Part shown: one piece after another, positions 17,939-28,518 of the stretch
Position numbering within the stretch: the first letter of the stretch is position 1
Layout of the letters: the number at the start of each line of letters is the position of its first letter
Origin: Streptomyces hygroscopicus
GTDB lineage: Bacteria > Actinomycetota > Actinomycetes > Streptomycetales > Streptomycetaceae
Reading direction: 5' to 3'
Assembly (NCBI GenBank): GCA_002021875.1
Contig: CP018627.1
Coordinates: 6,510,001-6,574,000, forward strand
DNA: 64,000 nt
The notes under the pieces: generated by a model
Told to the model about the DNA's origin: nothing
The model's database searches: none
Seen by the model: the letters and a program-made list of their open reading frames with translations, nothing else
Position numbers and translations under genes: made by a program

Positions 17939-19213
17939 TCAGCGCAGCGGATGCAGCGGGGCCAGTTCGGCCGGGGAGCTGCCGGTCGCGATGGCGTCGG
18001 CCAGCAGCCGTCCGCTGAGCGGGCCGAGGGCCACGCCCCACATGCCGTGGCCGCCGTTGACATAGACGCGCGGCGAGGCGGTCGGGCCGACCAGTGGCAG
18101 TCCGTCGGGGGTGCAGGGGCGGGCACCGACCCAGGTGTCCGTACGGGCGTCCCAGTCGATGCCGCGCAGCAGCGGACGGGCCGCCGCGATGATCGCCTGG
18201 ATCCGGCGCGGGTCCACCGGCCGTTCCACGGGCGCCAGTTCCATCATCCCGGCGACCCGCACCCGGCCCTCGCCCAGCGGGGTGCAGACGACCTTCTGGG
18301 CGGCCAGATACGTGGGACGGGTGGGGGCGCCCTCGGCCGGCACGCTGAAGCTGTAGCCGCGTCCGGCCTGGACCGGCACCCGGACCCCGAACGGCCGGAC
18401 CAGCCCGTCCAGCCAGGCGCCGGTGGCCACGACGGCGACGTCCGCGCGGAGTTGGCCCCGGGAGGTGGTGACGGCCACGCCCCGCCCCAGGTCCCGGATT
18501 CCGGACACCTCCGTCCGCTCCAGGATCTCGCCGCCGCGCCCGCGCACCGCGTCGGCCAGCGCGCGGACGAAGTTTCCCGGGTTCAGATAGCGCTGGCCGT
18601 GGAGTTCGACGGCCGCGCCGATGCCGTCGCCGAGCGTCGGCTCCAGCTCGCGGGCCCGGTCCCCGTCGATCTGCTCGTACGCGATCGAGAACCCGGCCGC
18701 GCGGGCCCGCTCCAGCTCCTCGACCATCGCGGCTCGCTCGGCCGCGGTGCGGAAGGCGAGCAGACAGGGTTCGGCGGGCCGGGTCCGCTCGGCGACGCCG
18801 TCCGCCGCGAGGGCGTCGTACGCGTCCAGCGCATGGCGGTTCAGCGTGGCGAAGGTGGCGGCCAGGACCCGCCAGCAGCGCGGGGTGCAGTTCCGGGTGA
18901 AGGAGAGCAGGAAGCGGGCGAGCCGGGGATCGGGCCGGGGCGGTATGTAGACGGGCGACTCGGGGGAGACCAGGCTGCGCAGCCCGTAGCGGAGGGCGGC
19001 CGGTTCGGGCAGCGGCAGCGTCAGGGCCGGGGACAGCCAGCCGGCGTTCCCCCAGGACGCCCCGGCCGCGGGGTGACGCCGCTCCACGACGGTGACCTCG
19101 ACGCCGTGGTTCCGCAGCGACCAGGCGGTGGCGAGGCCGACCATGCCCGCGCCGATGACGATGGCGCTGCGGGACGGGCCGGTGGCACGGGACGGGCCGG
19201 TGGCAGCGGGCAC
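17939..19213 (-). CDS. FAD-dependent D-amino acid dehydrogenase-like oxidoreductase (DadA family)
   Basis: 424 residues. The FAD site is at the N terminus (IVIGAGMVGLATAWSLRNHGVEVTVVER split here: IVIGAGMVGLATAW, then VTVVERR). It also has GASWGNAGWLSP, typical of DadA, and the C-terminal FAD motif (YVNGGHGMWGVALGPLSGRLLADAI). It should oxidise D-amino acids or related amines to oxo acids. The GTG at 19211-19213 is chosen because GGAAGGAG lies 7 nt before it; the ATG at 19231 would overlap that site. The amidase gene precedes it by 89 bp on the same strand. Confidence 0.85.
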   Translation of the reverse strand: MPAATGPSRATGPSRSAIVIGAGMVGLATAWSLRNHGVEVTVVERRHPAAGASWGNAGWLSPALTLPLPEPAALRYGLRSLVSPESPVYIPPRPDPRLARFLLSFTRNCTPRCWRVLAATFATLNRHALDAYDALAADGVAERTRPAEPCLLAFRTAAERAAMVEELERARAAGFSIAYEQIDGDRARELEPTLGDGIGAAVELHGQRYLNPGNFVRALADAVRGRGGEILERTEVSGIRDLGRGVAVTTSRGQLRADVAVVATGAWLDGLVRPFGVRVPVQAGRGYSFSVPAEGAPTRPTYLAAQKVVCTPLGEGRVRVAGMMELAPVERPVDPRRIQAIIAAARPLLRGIDWDARTDTWVGARPCTPDGLPLVGPTASPRVYVNGGHGMWGVALGPLSGRLLADAIATGSSPAELAPLHPLR

Positions 19214-19302
19214 GGATGTGCTCCTTCCCATGGGTGGAACGCGATCATCGGCGGTAGCGGCCGGGCGCGGCACCGTCCCGCCGCCCTGGTGTGCCCCCTT
19301 GG

Positions 19303-20727
19303 TCACCCGATGCCCGCCGGGCGCCGCCGCCAGTGCCCGGTGGCCCGCTCGAAGGCGTGGCCGACCTGGAGGACCGCGAAGTCCGCCCGGTGCGGCCCGA
19401 CGATCTGCAGTCCGACGGGCAGCCCGCCGGGTGTGAACCCGGCCGGTACGGACAGCGCCGGACTGCCGGTCGAGCTGATCAGATACGCCGAGCGCATCCA
19501 GTCCAGATAGTCGTCCATGGCCACCCCGGCGACCTCGGTCGGGTACTCGATGCCGACGTCGAAGGGCAGCACCTGGCTCACCGGGAGCAACAGCACGTCA
19601 TAGCGGCCGAAGAACTCCCGGACGCGGTGGTAGAGCCGGGTGTGCAGCACCTCCGCGCGGGCGACATCCGGTCCGCTGAGCTTGCGCCCCTCCTCGGCGT
19701 TCTCCCGGATCGTCTGCTTCAGACCGTCGGGGTGGCGGTCCATGAGCGTGCCGAAGGCGACCTCGAACATCGAGGCGCGCAGCGTACGGAAGACCTCCTC
19801 GGCCTCGGCCAGGTCCGGGCAGGCCCGCTCCACGACGCAGCCGAGGTCGGTGAAGACCTCCACCGCCGACTCGACCGCCGCGGCCACCTCGGGCTCGACC
19901 GGCACCAGCCCCCCGAGATCCGGCGACCAGGCCACCCGCAGCCCCGTCAGATCGCGGTCCAGGGGGCGGGCGAAGCGGGCGCCGGGCTCCTCCAGAGCGA
20001 TCGGCGACCGCGCGTCGGGTCCGGCGATGGCGGACAGCAGCAGGGCGGCGTCGGCCACGGTGCGGGCCAGCGGCCCCCTGACGTTCAGGGTGCTCCAGGC
20101 CGTCGCGGCGGGCCAGGCGGGGACGCGCCCGGGCGACGGGCGCAGACCGACGACATTGCAGAACGAGGCCGGGTTGCGCAGCGAGCCGCCGGTGTCACTG
20201 CCGTCCGCGATCGGGATCATGCCGGAGGCCAGCGCGGCCGCCGCGCCCCCACTGCTGCCGCCCGCGCTGCGCCCCAGGTCGTACGGGTTGTGGGTGGCGC
20301 CGAAAATCGGGTTGAAGGTGTGCGAACCGGCCCCGAACTCCGGCACATTGGTCTTGCCGATGGTGATCGCCCCGGCGGCCCGGATCCGTTCGATCAGCAG
20401 ATCGTCCTGGTCGGGCACGCCGTCGGCGAGCGGCGAGCCATGGGTGGTGCGGATGCCCGCGGTGTTGTGGGTGTCCTTGTGGGCGATGGGCAGCCCGTGC
20501 AGCGGCCCGAGTTCCTCCCCCGCCGCGATCCGCTCATCGGCCCGTTCGGCGGCCTCGCGGGCACGGTCCGCGACGAGGGTGACGACCGCGTTGACGGCGG
20601 GGTTGACCCGTTCGATACGGGCCAGATGGGCCTCGAGCAGCTCGCGCGCGGACAGCTCGCGGGTGCGCAGCAGGCGGCTGAGGTCCAGCGCGGTCCTGAA
20701 GCAGAGGTCGTCATCCGTCGTCGTCAC
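19303..20727 (-). CDS. Amidase (amidase-signature family)
   Basis: 474 residues, cytoplasmic. The Ser-cisSer-Lys triad is complete: Lys84 (PIAHKD), cis-Ser158 in AGGSSGG and nucleophile Ser182 in DTGGSLRNPA. It hydrolyses carboxamides to acids plus ammonia; the substrate cannot be read from sequence. The GTG at 20727 follows GGAAGG. Its pairing with the DadA-like oxidase suggests stepwise use of an amide of an amino acid, an inference only. Confidence 0.9.
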   Translation of the reverse strand: MTTTDDDLCFRTALDLSRLLRTRELSARELLEAHLARIERVNPAVNAVVTLVADRAREAAERADERIAAGEELGPLHGLPIAHKDTHNTAGIRTTHGSPLADGVPDQDDLLIERIRAAGAITIGKTNVPEFGAGSHTFNPIFGATHNPYDLGRSAGGSSGGAAAALASGMIPIADGSDTGGSLRNPASFCNVVGLRPSPGRVPAWPAATAWSTLNVRGPLARTVADAALLLSAIAGPDARSPIALEEPGARFARPLDRDLTGLRVAWSPDLGGLVPVEPEVAAAVESAVEVFTDLGCVVERACPDLAEAEEVFRTLRASMFEVAFGTLMDRHPDGLKQTIRENAEEGRKLSGPDVARAEVLHTRLYHRVREFFGRYDVLLLPVSQVLPFDVGIEYPTEVAGVAMDDYLDWMRSAYLISSTGSPALSVPAGFTPGGLPVGLQIVGPHRADFAVLQVGHAFERATGHWRRRPAGIG

Positions 20728-20830
20728 GGTCGCTCGCCTTCCTTACGGGGCCCAGGGACAGAACCCATGGTTCGGGAAGCGGCCGGTCGAGGGAAGAGCA
20801 CCTGGCATCGGGGCATCGGCCCGGACGGCC

Positions 20831-20914
20831 CGGTCAGTCCGGACGGCCCGGTCAGTCCGGTCAGTCCGGTCAGTGGCCGCCCCGCCATGTCCCGGCGGAC
20901 AAGGCGGGGCGGCC
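20831..20914 (-). terminator. Tandem 9-bp repeats and hairpin after geosmin synthase
   Basis: GGTCAGTCC-type 9-bp units run from about 20831 to 20873. Then GGCCGCCCCGCC (20875-20886) pairs perfectly with GGCGGGGCGGCC (20903-20914). The hairpin lies 46 bp after the geosmin synthase stop and should terminate it before the amidase gene. Confidence 0.7.
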
Positions 20915-20960
20915 GATCCAAGGCCCTTACGGACCCCGGGTCCATACGGCCCCGAGATCC

Positions 20961-23408
<2,448 letters not shown>

Positions 23409-23574
23409 TCACACGAATGCGCTGCCGCGACCGGTACCCTGCACCGCTCACCGCGCCGCCCACCGCCCACCGCCCACCGCCCCGCGGCAAGGGCCGTAGG
23501 CCGGGTCACCACGGGCGCGGTGAGCGCGCCTGGCGGGGCACGTGAGCGCCCCTGCCGGGAGGCGGACGCCGCGC

Positions 23575-24735
23575 TTAGCGGGAGGCGGACGCGGTCGCCG
23601 TACGGGCCGATTCGGTACTGCCGGGCCGGTCGGCGACGGCTCCGCCGCCGGACCGCGCGGTCGGCCGGAAGGCCCATTCCATCCGCGGCTCCATCGCGAA
23701 CCGGAACAACCGCTGGACGGGCGGTGTGCACAGGGCGGTCACCACGGCCACCGCCACCGCCGTCACCGCGACCTCCCCCAGCGGCCGGTGCAGCCATGGG
23801 TGGTCGTACCAGTCCCAGAAGCGGGAGCCCTTGGCCAGGAAGCCGTGCAGCAGATAGCCGTACAGCGTCCCCGCGCCGAGCGCCGTGAACCACATCCGGC
23901 GCCGGGGCACCCAGGCGAGGAAGCACACGGTGAGCACCATGGAGCAGCCGAAGAGGGCGAACGTCATCACCGGCCCGGCCCACCACGGCACGCCGAGCTC
24001 CTGCGCGCTGTCCCGGCGGTAGAGCCACGCGGGGTTCATCCGCGGCACGGCCCAGTAGGCGAAGATCACCGCGGCGGCGGCCACCGGCACGGACAGCCGT
24101 CTGACCTCGCGTCGCCGCATCATCCGGAAGTGCTCCGGCCGCAGATGCAGCCCCAGCACGAAGAAGGGCAGGAACTGCAGCACCCGCTGCAGATCGAGGT
24201 CGTCACCGATATTCGGTGAACAGGTGGCGAGCGCGGCGACGAGGAGAGCCAGCGTCACCGGCCACCGCGCGATCCGCCACAGCGGCGTGGTCAGCCGCCA
24301 GACGAAGAGCGCGATCAGGAACCAGGTCAGGTACCAGGGGTCGAGCAGGGTGATCGGATAGGACGGATCGTCGCCCGCCCACCGCTTGAAGAAGGTGTAC
24401 GCGACCTCGAAGAGGAGGTACGGGACGGCGACACCCGTGATCAGGCGCTTGACCCGGTCCGGCCGGAAATCGAAACTCCGCGAGAAGTAGCCGGAGATGA
24501 GCACGAACGCCGGCATATGGAACGTGTAGACGGTCATATAGAGCGCGGACGCCGCTCTGCTGCCGCCCCGCAGGGGCTCCCACGCATGTCCCATCGCGAC
24601 CAGCACGATCGCCAGGTACTTGGCGTTGTCGAAGAACGCGTCACGCTGTTTCGGCGCGGGGGACGAGGCCGGTACCGCCTCGGGGGGCGGGGTCGCCGGT
24701 GCCCGCCGCGCGGGCAGTAAGGACGAGACGTTCAT
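23575..24735 (-). CDS. Membrane acyltransferase (acyltransferase-3/OafA-like family)
   Basis: 386 residues. After a proline-rich cytoplasmic leader, the family block FFDNAKYLAIVLVAMGHAWEPL begins near residue 34. It carries the His that marks acyltransferase-3 enzymes. About ten hydrophobic helices follow, with LYMTVYTFHMPAFVLISGYFS typical of this group. Members O-acylate sugars, lipids or antibiotics in the membrane. The ATG at 24735 follows AGGAGG by 9 nt. The C-terminal tail is Ser/Thr/Ala-rich. The substrate is unknown; it is a single-gene unit behind geosmin synthase. Confidence 0.85.
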   Translation of the reverse strand: MNVSSLLPARRAPATPPPEAVPASSPAPKQRDAFFDNAKYLAIVLVAMGHAWEPLRGGSRAASALYMTVYTFHMPAFVLISGYFSRSFDFRPDRVKRLITGVAVPYLLFEVAYTFFKRWAGDDPSYPITLLDPWYLTWFLIALFVWRLTTPLWRIARWPVTLALLVAALATCSPNIGDDLDLQRVLQFLPFFVLGLHLRPEHFRMMRRREVRRLSVPVAAAAVIFAYWAVPRMNPAWLYRRDSAQELGVPWWAGPVMTFALFGCSMVLTVCFLAWVPRRRMWFTALGAGTLYGYLLHGFLAKGSRFWDWYDHPWLHRPLGEVAVTAVAVAVVTALCTPPVQRLFRFAMEPRMEWAFRPTARSGGGAVADRPGSTESARTATASASR

Positions 24736-24806
24736 CACATACTGCCTCCTGGGGAACCTGCGGGGAAAATCCCGCCTCTTTCCAGGTTTCGGCGGAGGGT
24801 TGCGGA

Positions 24807-24820
24807 GTGGAACATTCCAC
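24807..24820. promoter_or_regulatory. Inverted repeat upstream of the acyltransferase
   Basis: GTGGAA-CA-TTCCAC is a 6-2-6 palindrome 72 bp upstream of the acyltransferase ATG, in otherwise gene-free DNA. It is a candidate operator; no regulator is adjacent. Confidence 0.4.
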
Positions 24821-24980
24821 GCACCATAGCGGCGCCCGCCGCGCCTCGCCCGAAAAGGCTCAGCTCTCGCGTAGGACGGTTTACGCCCAGCCCAGCGCAT
24901 CCTTCACCTCCTCGACTTGGGAACTTGTTTACCCCTCCGGGAAGTTCAGAGAGCGATGAAGAGGGCCGATCCGCCCGGCC

Positions 24981-25019
24981 TTGACCGACCCCGCCTGCTA
25001 ACTTCTACACAACTGTAGA
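24981..25019 (+). promoter_or_regulatory. Promoter/operator candidate of the terB gene
   Basis: TTGACC (24981-24986) lies 17 bp before TCTACA, which opens the palindrome TCTACA-CAAC-TGTAGA (25004-25019). The dyad overlaps the expected -10 region 31 bp before terB, as a repressor site would. The 24736-25049 gap holds no gene. Confidence 0.45.
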
Positions 25020-25049
25020 TGCTAACGACCCTATGGAGTGTGAGTGGCC

Positions 25050-25505
25050 ATGGCCCTGTGGGACCGCATCAAGGAATCCGCCCAGACGATGCAGACTCAG
25101 CTCGCCGAGAAGAAGAACGACTTGAAGAGCGGCGCGTTCCGCGACGCGAGCATGGCGATGTGTGCCCTGGTGGCGGCGGCGGACGGCTCGGTCGAGCCGT
25201 CCGAGCGGCAGCGTGTCGCCCAGCTGATCGCCACCAATGACGTGCTGCAGAACTTCCCGGCCGACGATCTGCAGCGGCGCTTCAACGACTACCTCAACAA
25301 GCTCACCGCCGACTTCGACTTCGGCAAGGTGAGCGTGATGCAGGAGGTCGCCAAGGCCAAGAAGAAGCCCGCCGAGGCGCGCGCCGTGATCCAGATCGGC
25401 ATCGTCATCGGGGGCGCCGACGGCGACTTCGACAAGACCGAGCAGGCCATGGTCCGCGAGGCGTGCTACGCGCTGGACCTCCCGCCGGCCGAGTTCGACC
25501 TGTAA
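25050..25505 (+). CDS. terB: TerB-family tellurite resistance protein
   Basis: 151 residues. The TerB helical fold shows duplicated acidic motifs: AAADGSVEPSERQRVAQLI (about 47-65) and GGADGDFDKTEQAMVREACYAL (about 117-140). In the Ter systems these motifs bind metal ions. The leader is lysine-rich (LAEKKNDLKSGAFRDASM). The ATG at 25050 follows GGAG by 11 nt; a GTG at 25044 would add two residues. In Streptomyces ter genes are linked to stress and development as well as tellurite. No other ter gene is in the window. Confidence 0.9.
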   Translation: MALWDRIKESAQTMQTQLAEKKNDLKSGAFRDASMAMCALVAAADGSVEPSERQRVAQLIATNDVLQNFPADDLQRRFNDYLNKLTADFDFGKVSVMQEVAKAKKKPAEARAVIQIGIVIGGADGDFDKTEQAMVREACYALDLPPAEFDL

Positions 25506-25596
25506 GGCGGCCCCGCACGCCATAAGCCGCACGCCATAAGCCGCACGTCGTCAGCGCCAAGCCGTAAGCCCCTGGGCATAAGCCGTAAGGCGCGCC

Positions 25597-26547
25597 CTAC
25601 AGCGGCGTCGCGGCGTGCAGGACGAGGACCAGGGCGACCGCCGCGTTCGCCGACGACAGGGCGGACGCGGCCGTGCCCACCGCCGCGATCCACAGGGCCA
25701 GCCCCGCCGCCGTCCACGTCGGCGGCCAGTGCCGGGACGGCGGCACCGGCCCCAGCAGCGCCGCGACCCGCCGCGGCACCGGCCCCGGCGCGGCGGCGAA
25801 CCCGGCGAGGGCCGGCCCGGGCGTGCCCTGGGAGACCAGGGCGGCCTTGCCGACCGCCCGCGCCGTGACCCGGCGGTCGCCGACCTCCCGGGCCGCCTCC
25901 TCGTCCGCCCAGCGCTCGGCGCAGTACTCCACCGCGGTCCGCAGCGGCCGCAGCAGCGGGTTGGCCCGCGCCGCGAGCTGTGCGGCCAGCAGATAGCGGT
26001 GGTGGCGGGCGGTCAGATGGGCACGCTCATGCGCGATCAGGGCCCGCCGCTCATGAGGGCTGAGGCTGTCCAGCATCCCGGTGGAGACCACGATCCGGCC
26101 CGGCTGCCCCGTCCGCCCGGACGTCCCGGGCAGCGCGTACGCGTACGCCTTGTCGTCCGGCAGCACCGCGACCGGTGACTCCGGCAGCCCGGCGAGCGCG
26201 AGCCGGGCGTCCCGGCGCACCCGTACATGGCGCAGACAGGTGGCCGTACCGGACACGGCCACCGCCACCAGCGCGCCGATCGCCGCCTTTCCGGCCACCG
26301 CGTCCCAGGGCACCGCCGCCCGTACTTCGGGGTCCGACCAGCTGTCCGGCAGCGGATTGCCCGGCAGTTGTGCCGTGCCGACGACCATGAGCAGCCCCAG
26401 GCACAGCGTGGAGCACACCGTAAGGACGGTGCCGACGAGCGTCAGCAGCCGGGTGGCGGTGCGCGGGTGGAGATGCTGTTCGGCGAGCCGGGCGATCGGC
26501 AGCGCCGTCAAGGGCAGAACCAGCGGGAGGAAGACGAAGACACCCAT
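25597..26547 (-). CDS. M56-family membrane zinc metallopeptidase (BlaR1/MecR1-like)
   Basis: 316 residues. N-terminal helices (about 1-20, 33-58, 85-103) precede the zinc motif HERAH (173-177), with a downstream glutamate in EYCAERWADEEA. Two C-terminal helices end the protein. Unlike BlaR1 it has no penicillin-binding sensor domain, which is usual for Streptomyces members. Its partner is the BlaI-type repressor encoded 3 bp upstream. The expected role is to cleave or inactivate that repressor on a membrane signal. The target genes are unknown. Confidence 0.9.
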   Translation of the reverse strand: MGVFVFLPLVLPLTALPIARLAEQHLHPRTATRLLTLVGTVLTVCSTLCLGLLMVVGTAQLPGNPLPDSWSDPEVRAAVPWDAVAGKAAIGALVAVAVSGTATCLRHVRVRRDARLALAGLPESPVAVLPDDKAYAYALPGTSGRTGQPGRIVVSTGMLDSLSPHERRALIAHERAHLTARHHRYLLAAQLAARANPLLRPLRTAVEYCAERWADEEAAREVGDRRVTARAVGKAALVSQGTPGPALAGFAAAPGPVPRRVAALLGPVPPSRHWPPTWTAAGLALWIAAVGTAASALSSANAAVALVLVLHAATPL

Positions 26548-26550
26548 CGG

Positions 26551-26964
26551 TCAGTCCTCCGGCTCCTCCGCCACCTCGCTCAGCAGGTCGCGCAGCAGCC
26601 GCTCGTCGTCCTGGGTCAGCCCGGTCACAAAGCTGGCCAGGACCGCCTCACGGTCGTCCTGGCCGTCCAGCACCCGGCGCATCCGCAGCGCCGCGAGCCC
26701 CGCTTCGTCCGACGCCGCCCGCCAGACGAAGGAACGGCCCGCGCGTTCACGGGTCACGGCCTGCTTGGCGTGCAGCCGGGACAGGATCGTCATGACCGTG
26801 GTGTAGGCGAGCTCGCCCTCGATCCGCTCCTGCACCCATGCGGCGGTCACCGGCCCCGGCGCCCGGCGCAGCGCGGCGAGCACCTGCGCCTCCAGTTCGC
26901 CCTGGCCACGCCGACGGGGGCGGCGGGGCCAGCCGGGCCCGCCGGTCCGGTCGTGGTCCGTCAC
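26551..26964 (-). CDS. BlaI/MecI/CopY-family repressor
   Basis: 137 residues. The winged helix domain reads LEAQVLAALRRAPGPVTAAWVQERIEGELAYTTVMTILSRLHAKQAV (about 22-68). The C-terminal dimerisation region ends acidic (LLSEVAEEPED). The GTG at 26964 follows GGAAGGAGAC and is preferred to an upstream ATG at 26997. It forms a two-gene operon with the M56 protease and presumably represses it. The upstream gap to the P450 is 189 bp, so shared control is possible. Confidence 0.88.
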   Translation of the reverse strand: MTDHDRTGGPGWPRRPRRRGQGELEAQVLAALRRAPGPVTAAWVQERIEGELAYTTVMTILSRLHAKQAVTRERAGRSFVWRAASDEAGLAALRMRRVLDGQDDREAVLASFVTGLTQDDERLLRDLLSEVAEEPED

Positions 26965-27153
26965 ACCGTCTCCTTCCACACCGCACGCGCCCGGCACGTG
27001 GCGCTACATGGTAACGAGCGACGGGCCGCCGCCCCCTCTTCCCCCCGGGTCCGGTCGTGCGTTCGCCCCTTTGGCCGGGCTGTACGCGCGGGCCCGGGCC
27101 GCCTCACCGATGCTGAGCAGGGGGACGACCCCGACGAAGGAACTCACTCAGCC

Positions 27154-28440
27154 ATGACGCAGACGCAAGGCTCACTCGCGCGGCAGATCACCGACTACGC
27201 CCATCGTGCCGACCCGTACCCGATCTACGCCGAGCTGCGCAAGACGCCCGTGGTGCACGACGAGGAGGGCCCGTACATCGTCTCCACCTACTGGGAGATC
27301 CACGGTCTGCTGCACGACCCCCGGCTCAGCTCCGAGGCGCGCAATCTGGATCCCGAGGCCGCCCCGGAGCTGGTCGAGGAGGACGACCCGGGGCTGCCGC
27401 CCAGCTTCCTGCGACTGGACCCGCCCGAGCACGACCGGCTGCGCCGGCTCGCGATGGCGCCCTTCGGCCCGCCGCACACCCCGCGCCGGCTCCACGCCAT
27501 GCGCGGCGAACTCACCCGTATCGTCGGCGAGCTGATCGACGGCTTCGAGGGCCGGGACCGGATCGATCTCGTCGACCACTTCTCCTACCCCTTCCCGGTG
27601 ACCGTGATCTGCCGGCTGCTCGGGGTGCCACGGGAGGACGAGCCGCGCTTCCACGCCTGGGCCGAGACCCTCGCCGTCAGTTTGGACCCCGACCCGGACG
27701 CGGACGCCGCCGAGCGGCGGCGGATCACCCGGCAGGCCCGTACGGAACTGGCGATGTACCTGTCCGAGCTGATGGAGGAGCGCCGCCGCGCACCCCGCGA
27801 CGACATGCTCTCCGACCTGGTCAACGGGCAGGGCCCGGAGGGGCGGATGAGCCGTGTGGAGCTGCTGAGCACCGCGGCGCTGCTGCTGGTGGCGGGGCAT
27901 GAGACCACCGTCAACCTCATCACCAACGGAATGCTGACCCTGCTGCGCAACCCCGATGTGCTCGCCCGGCTGCGCAAGGCTCCCCATCTGGTCGTCCCGC
28001 TGGTGGAGGAGCTGCTGCGGTTCGATCCGCCGGTGCAGATGCTTCCCCAGCGCACCCCGCTCTCGGAGATCGACATCGCGGGCGTGACCATCCCCAAGGG
28101 GGCGTCCGTCTGGCTGCTGCTGGCCTCGGGCAACCGCGATCCGCAGCGCTTCCTCGACCCCGACCGGTTCGATCCGCAGCGCAGGGACAACCAGCACCTC
28201 GGCTTCGGCAGCGGCATCCACAGCTGTTTCGGCGCCCCGCTGGCCCGGCTGGAGGCGCAGATCGCGCTGACCGAGCTGGCCCGGCGGCTGGATGCGCCCC
28301 GGCTGCTGGAGGACCCGCCGACCTACCGTCGCAACGCGGTGCTGCGCGGGCCCCGGCATCTGCCGATCGCCCTGGAGGGACTGCGGCCGAAGGCATCCCC
28401 GAACGGGTCCTCGAACCGGTCCTCGAACGGGTCCCGGTGA
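27154..28440 (+). CDS. Cytochrome P450
   Basis: 428 residues, soluble bacterial class I type. The oxygen-activation motif AGHETT is at 247-252, the ExxR motif is in VEELLRFD, and the heme-binding loop FGSGIHSCFGAPLAR places the ligand at Cys358. Sequence style (HADPYPIYAELRKTPVVHDEEGPYIVSTYWEI) recalls CYP107-like enzymes, though this is an impression. It needs ferredoxin and reductase supplied elsewhere; neither is adjacent. The C terminus carries a short SNGSSNRSSNGS repeat. The substrate is unknown. Confidence 0.95.
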   Translation: MTQTQGSLARQITDYAHRADPYPIYAELRKTPVVHDEEGPYIVSTYWEIHGLLHDPRLSSEARNLDPEAAPELVEEDDPGLPPSFLRLDPPEHDRLRRLAMAPFGPPHTPRRLHAMRGELTRIVGELIDGFEGRDRIDLVDHFSYPFPVTVICRLLGVPREDEPRFHAWAETLAVSLDPDPDADAAERRRITRQARTELAMYLSELMEERRRAPRDDMLSDLVNGQGPEGRMSRVELLSTAALLLVAGHETTVNLITNGMLTLLRNPDVLARLRKAPHLVVPLVEELLRFDPPVQMLPQRTPLSEIDIAGVTIPKGASVWLLLASGNRDPQRFLDPDRFDPQRRDNQHLGFGSGIHSCFGAPLARLEAQIALTELARRLDAPRLLEDPPTYRRNAVLRGPRHLPIALEGLRPKASPNGSSNRSSNGSR

Positions 28441-28518
28441 CGGCGGGGCTCAGCAGCCCGGGACCGGCCGGGCTCAGGAGTCCTGGGAGTACGGAACCGA
28501 TGGGGCCGACGGCGGCGT

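Noticed and set aside
26965..27153. BlaI operator with TACA/TGTA symmetry before the repressor gene
   Set aside because: Only a single CTACATG half-like sequence (about 27003-27009) is present; too weak to claim.
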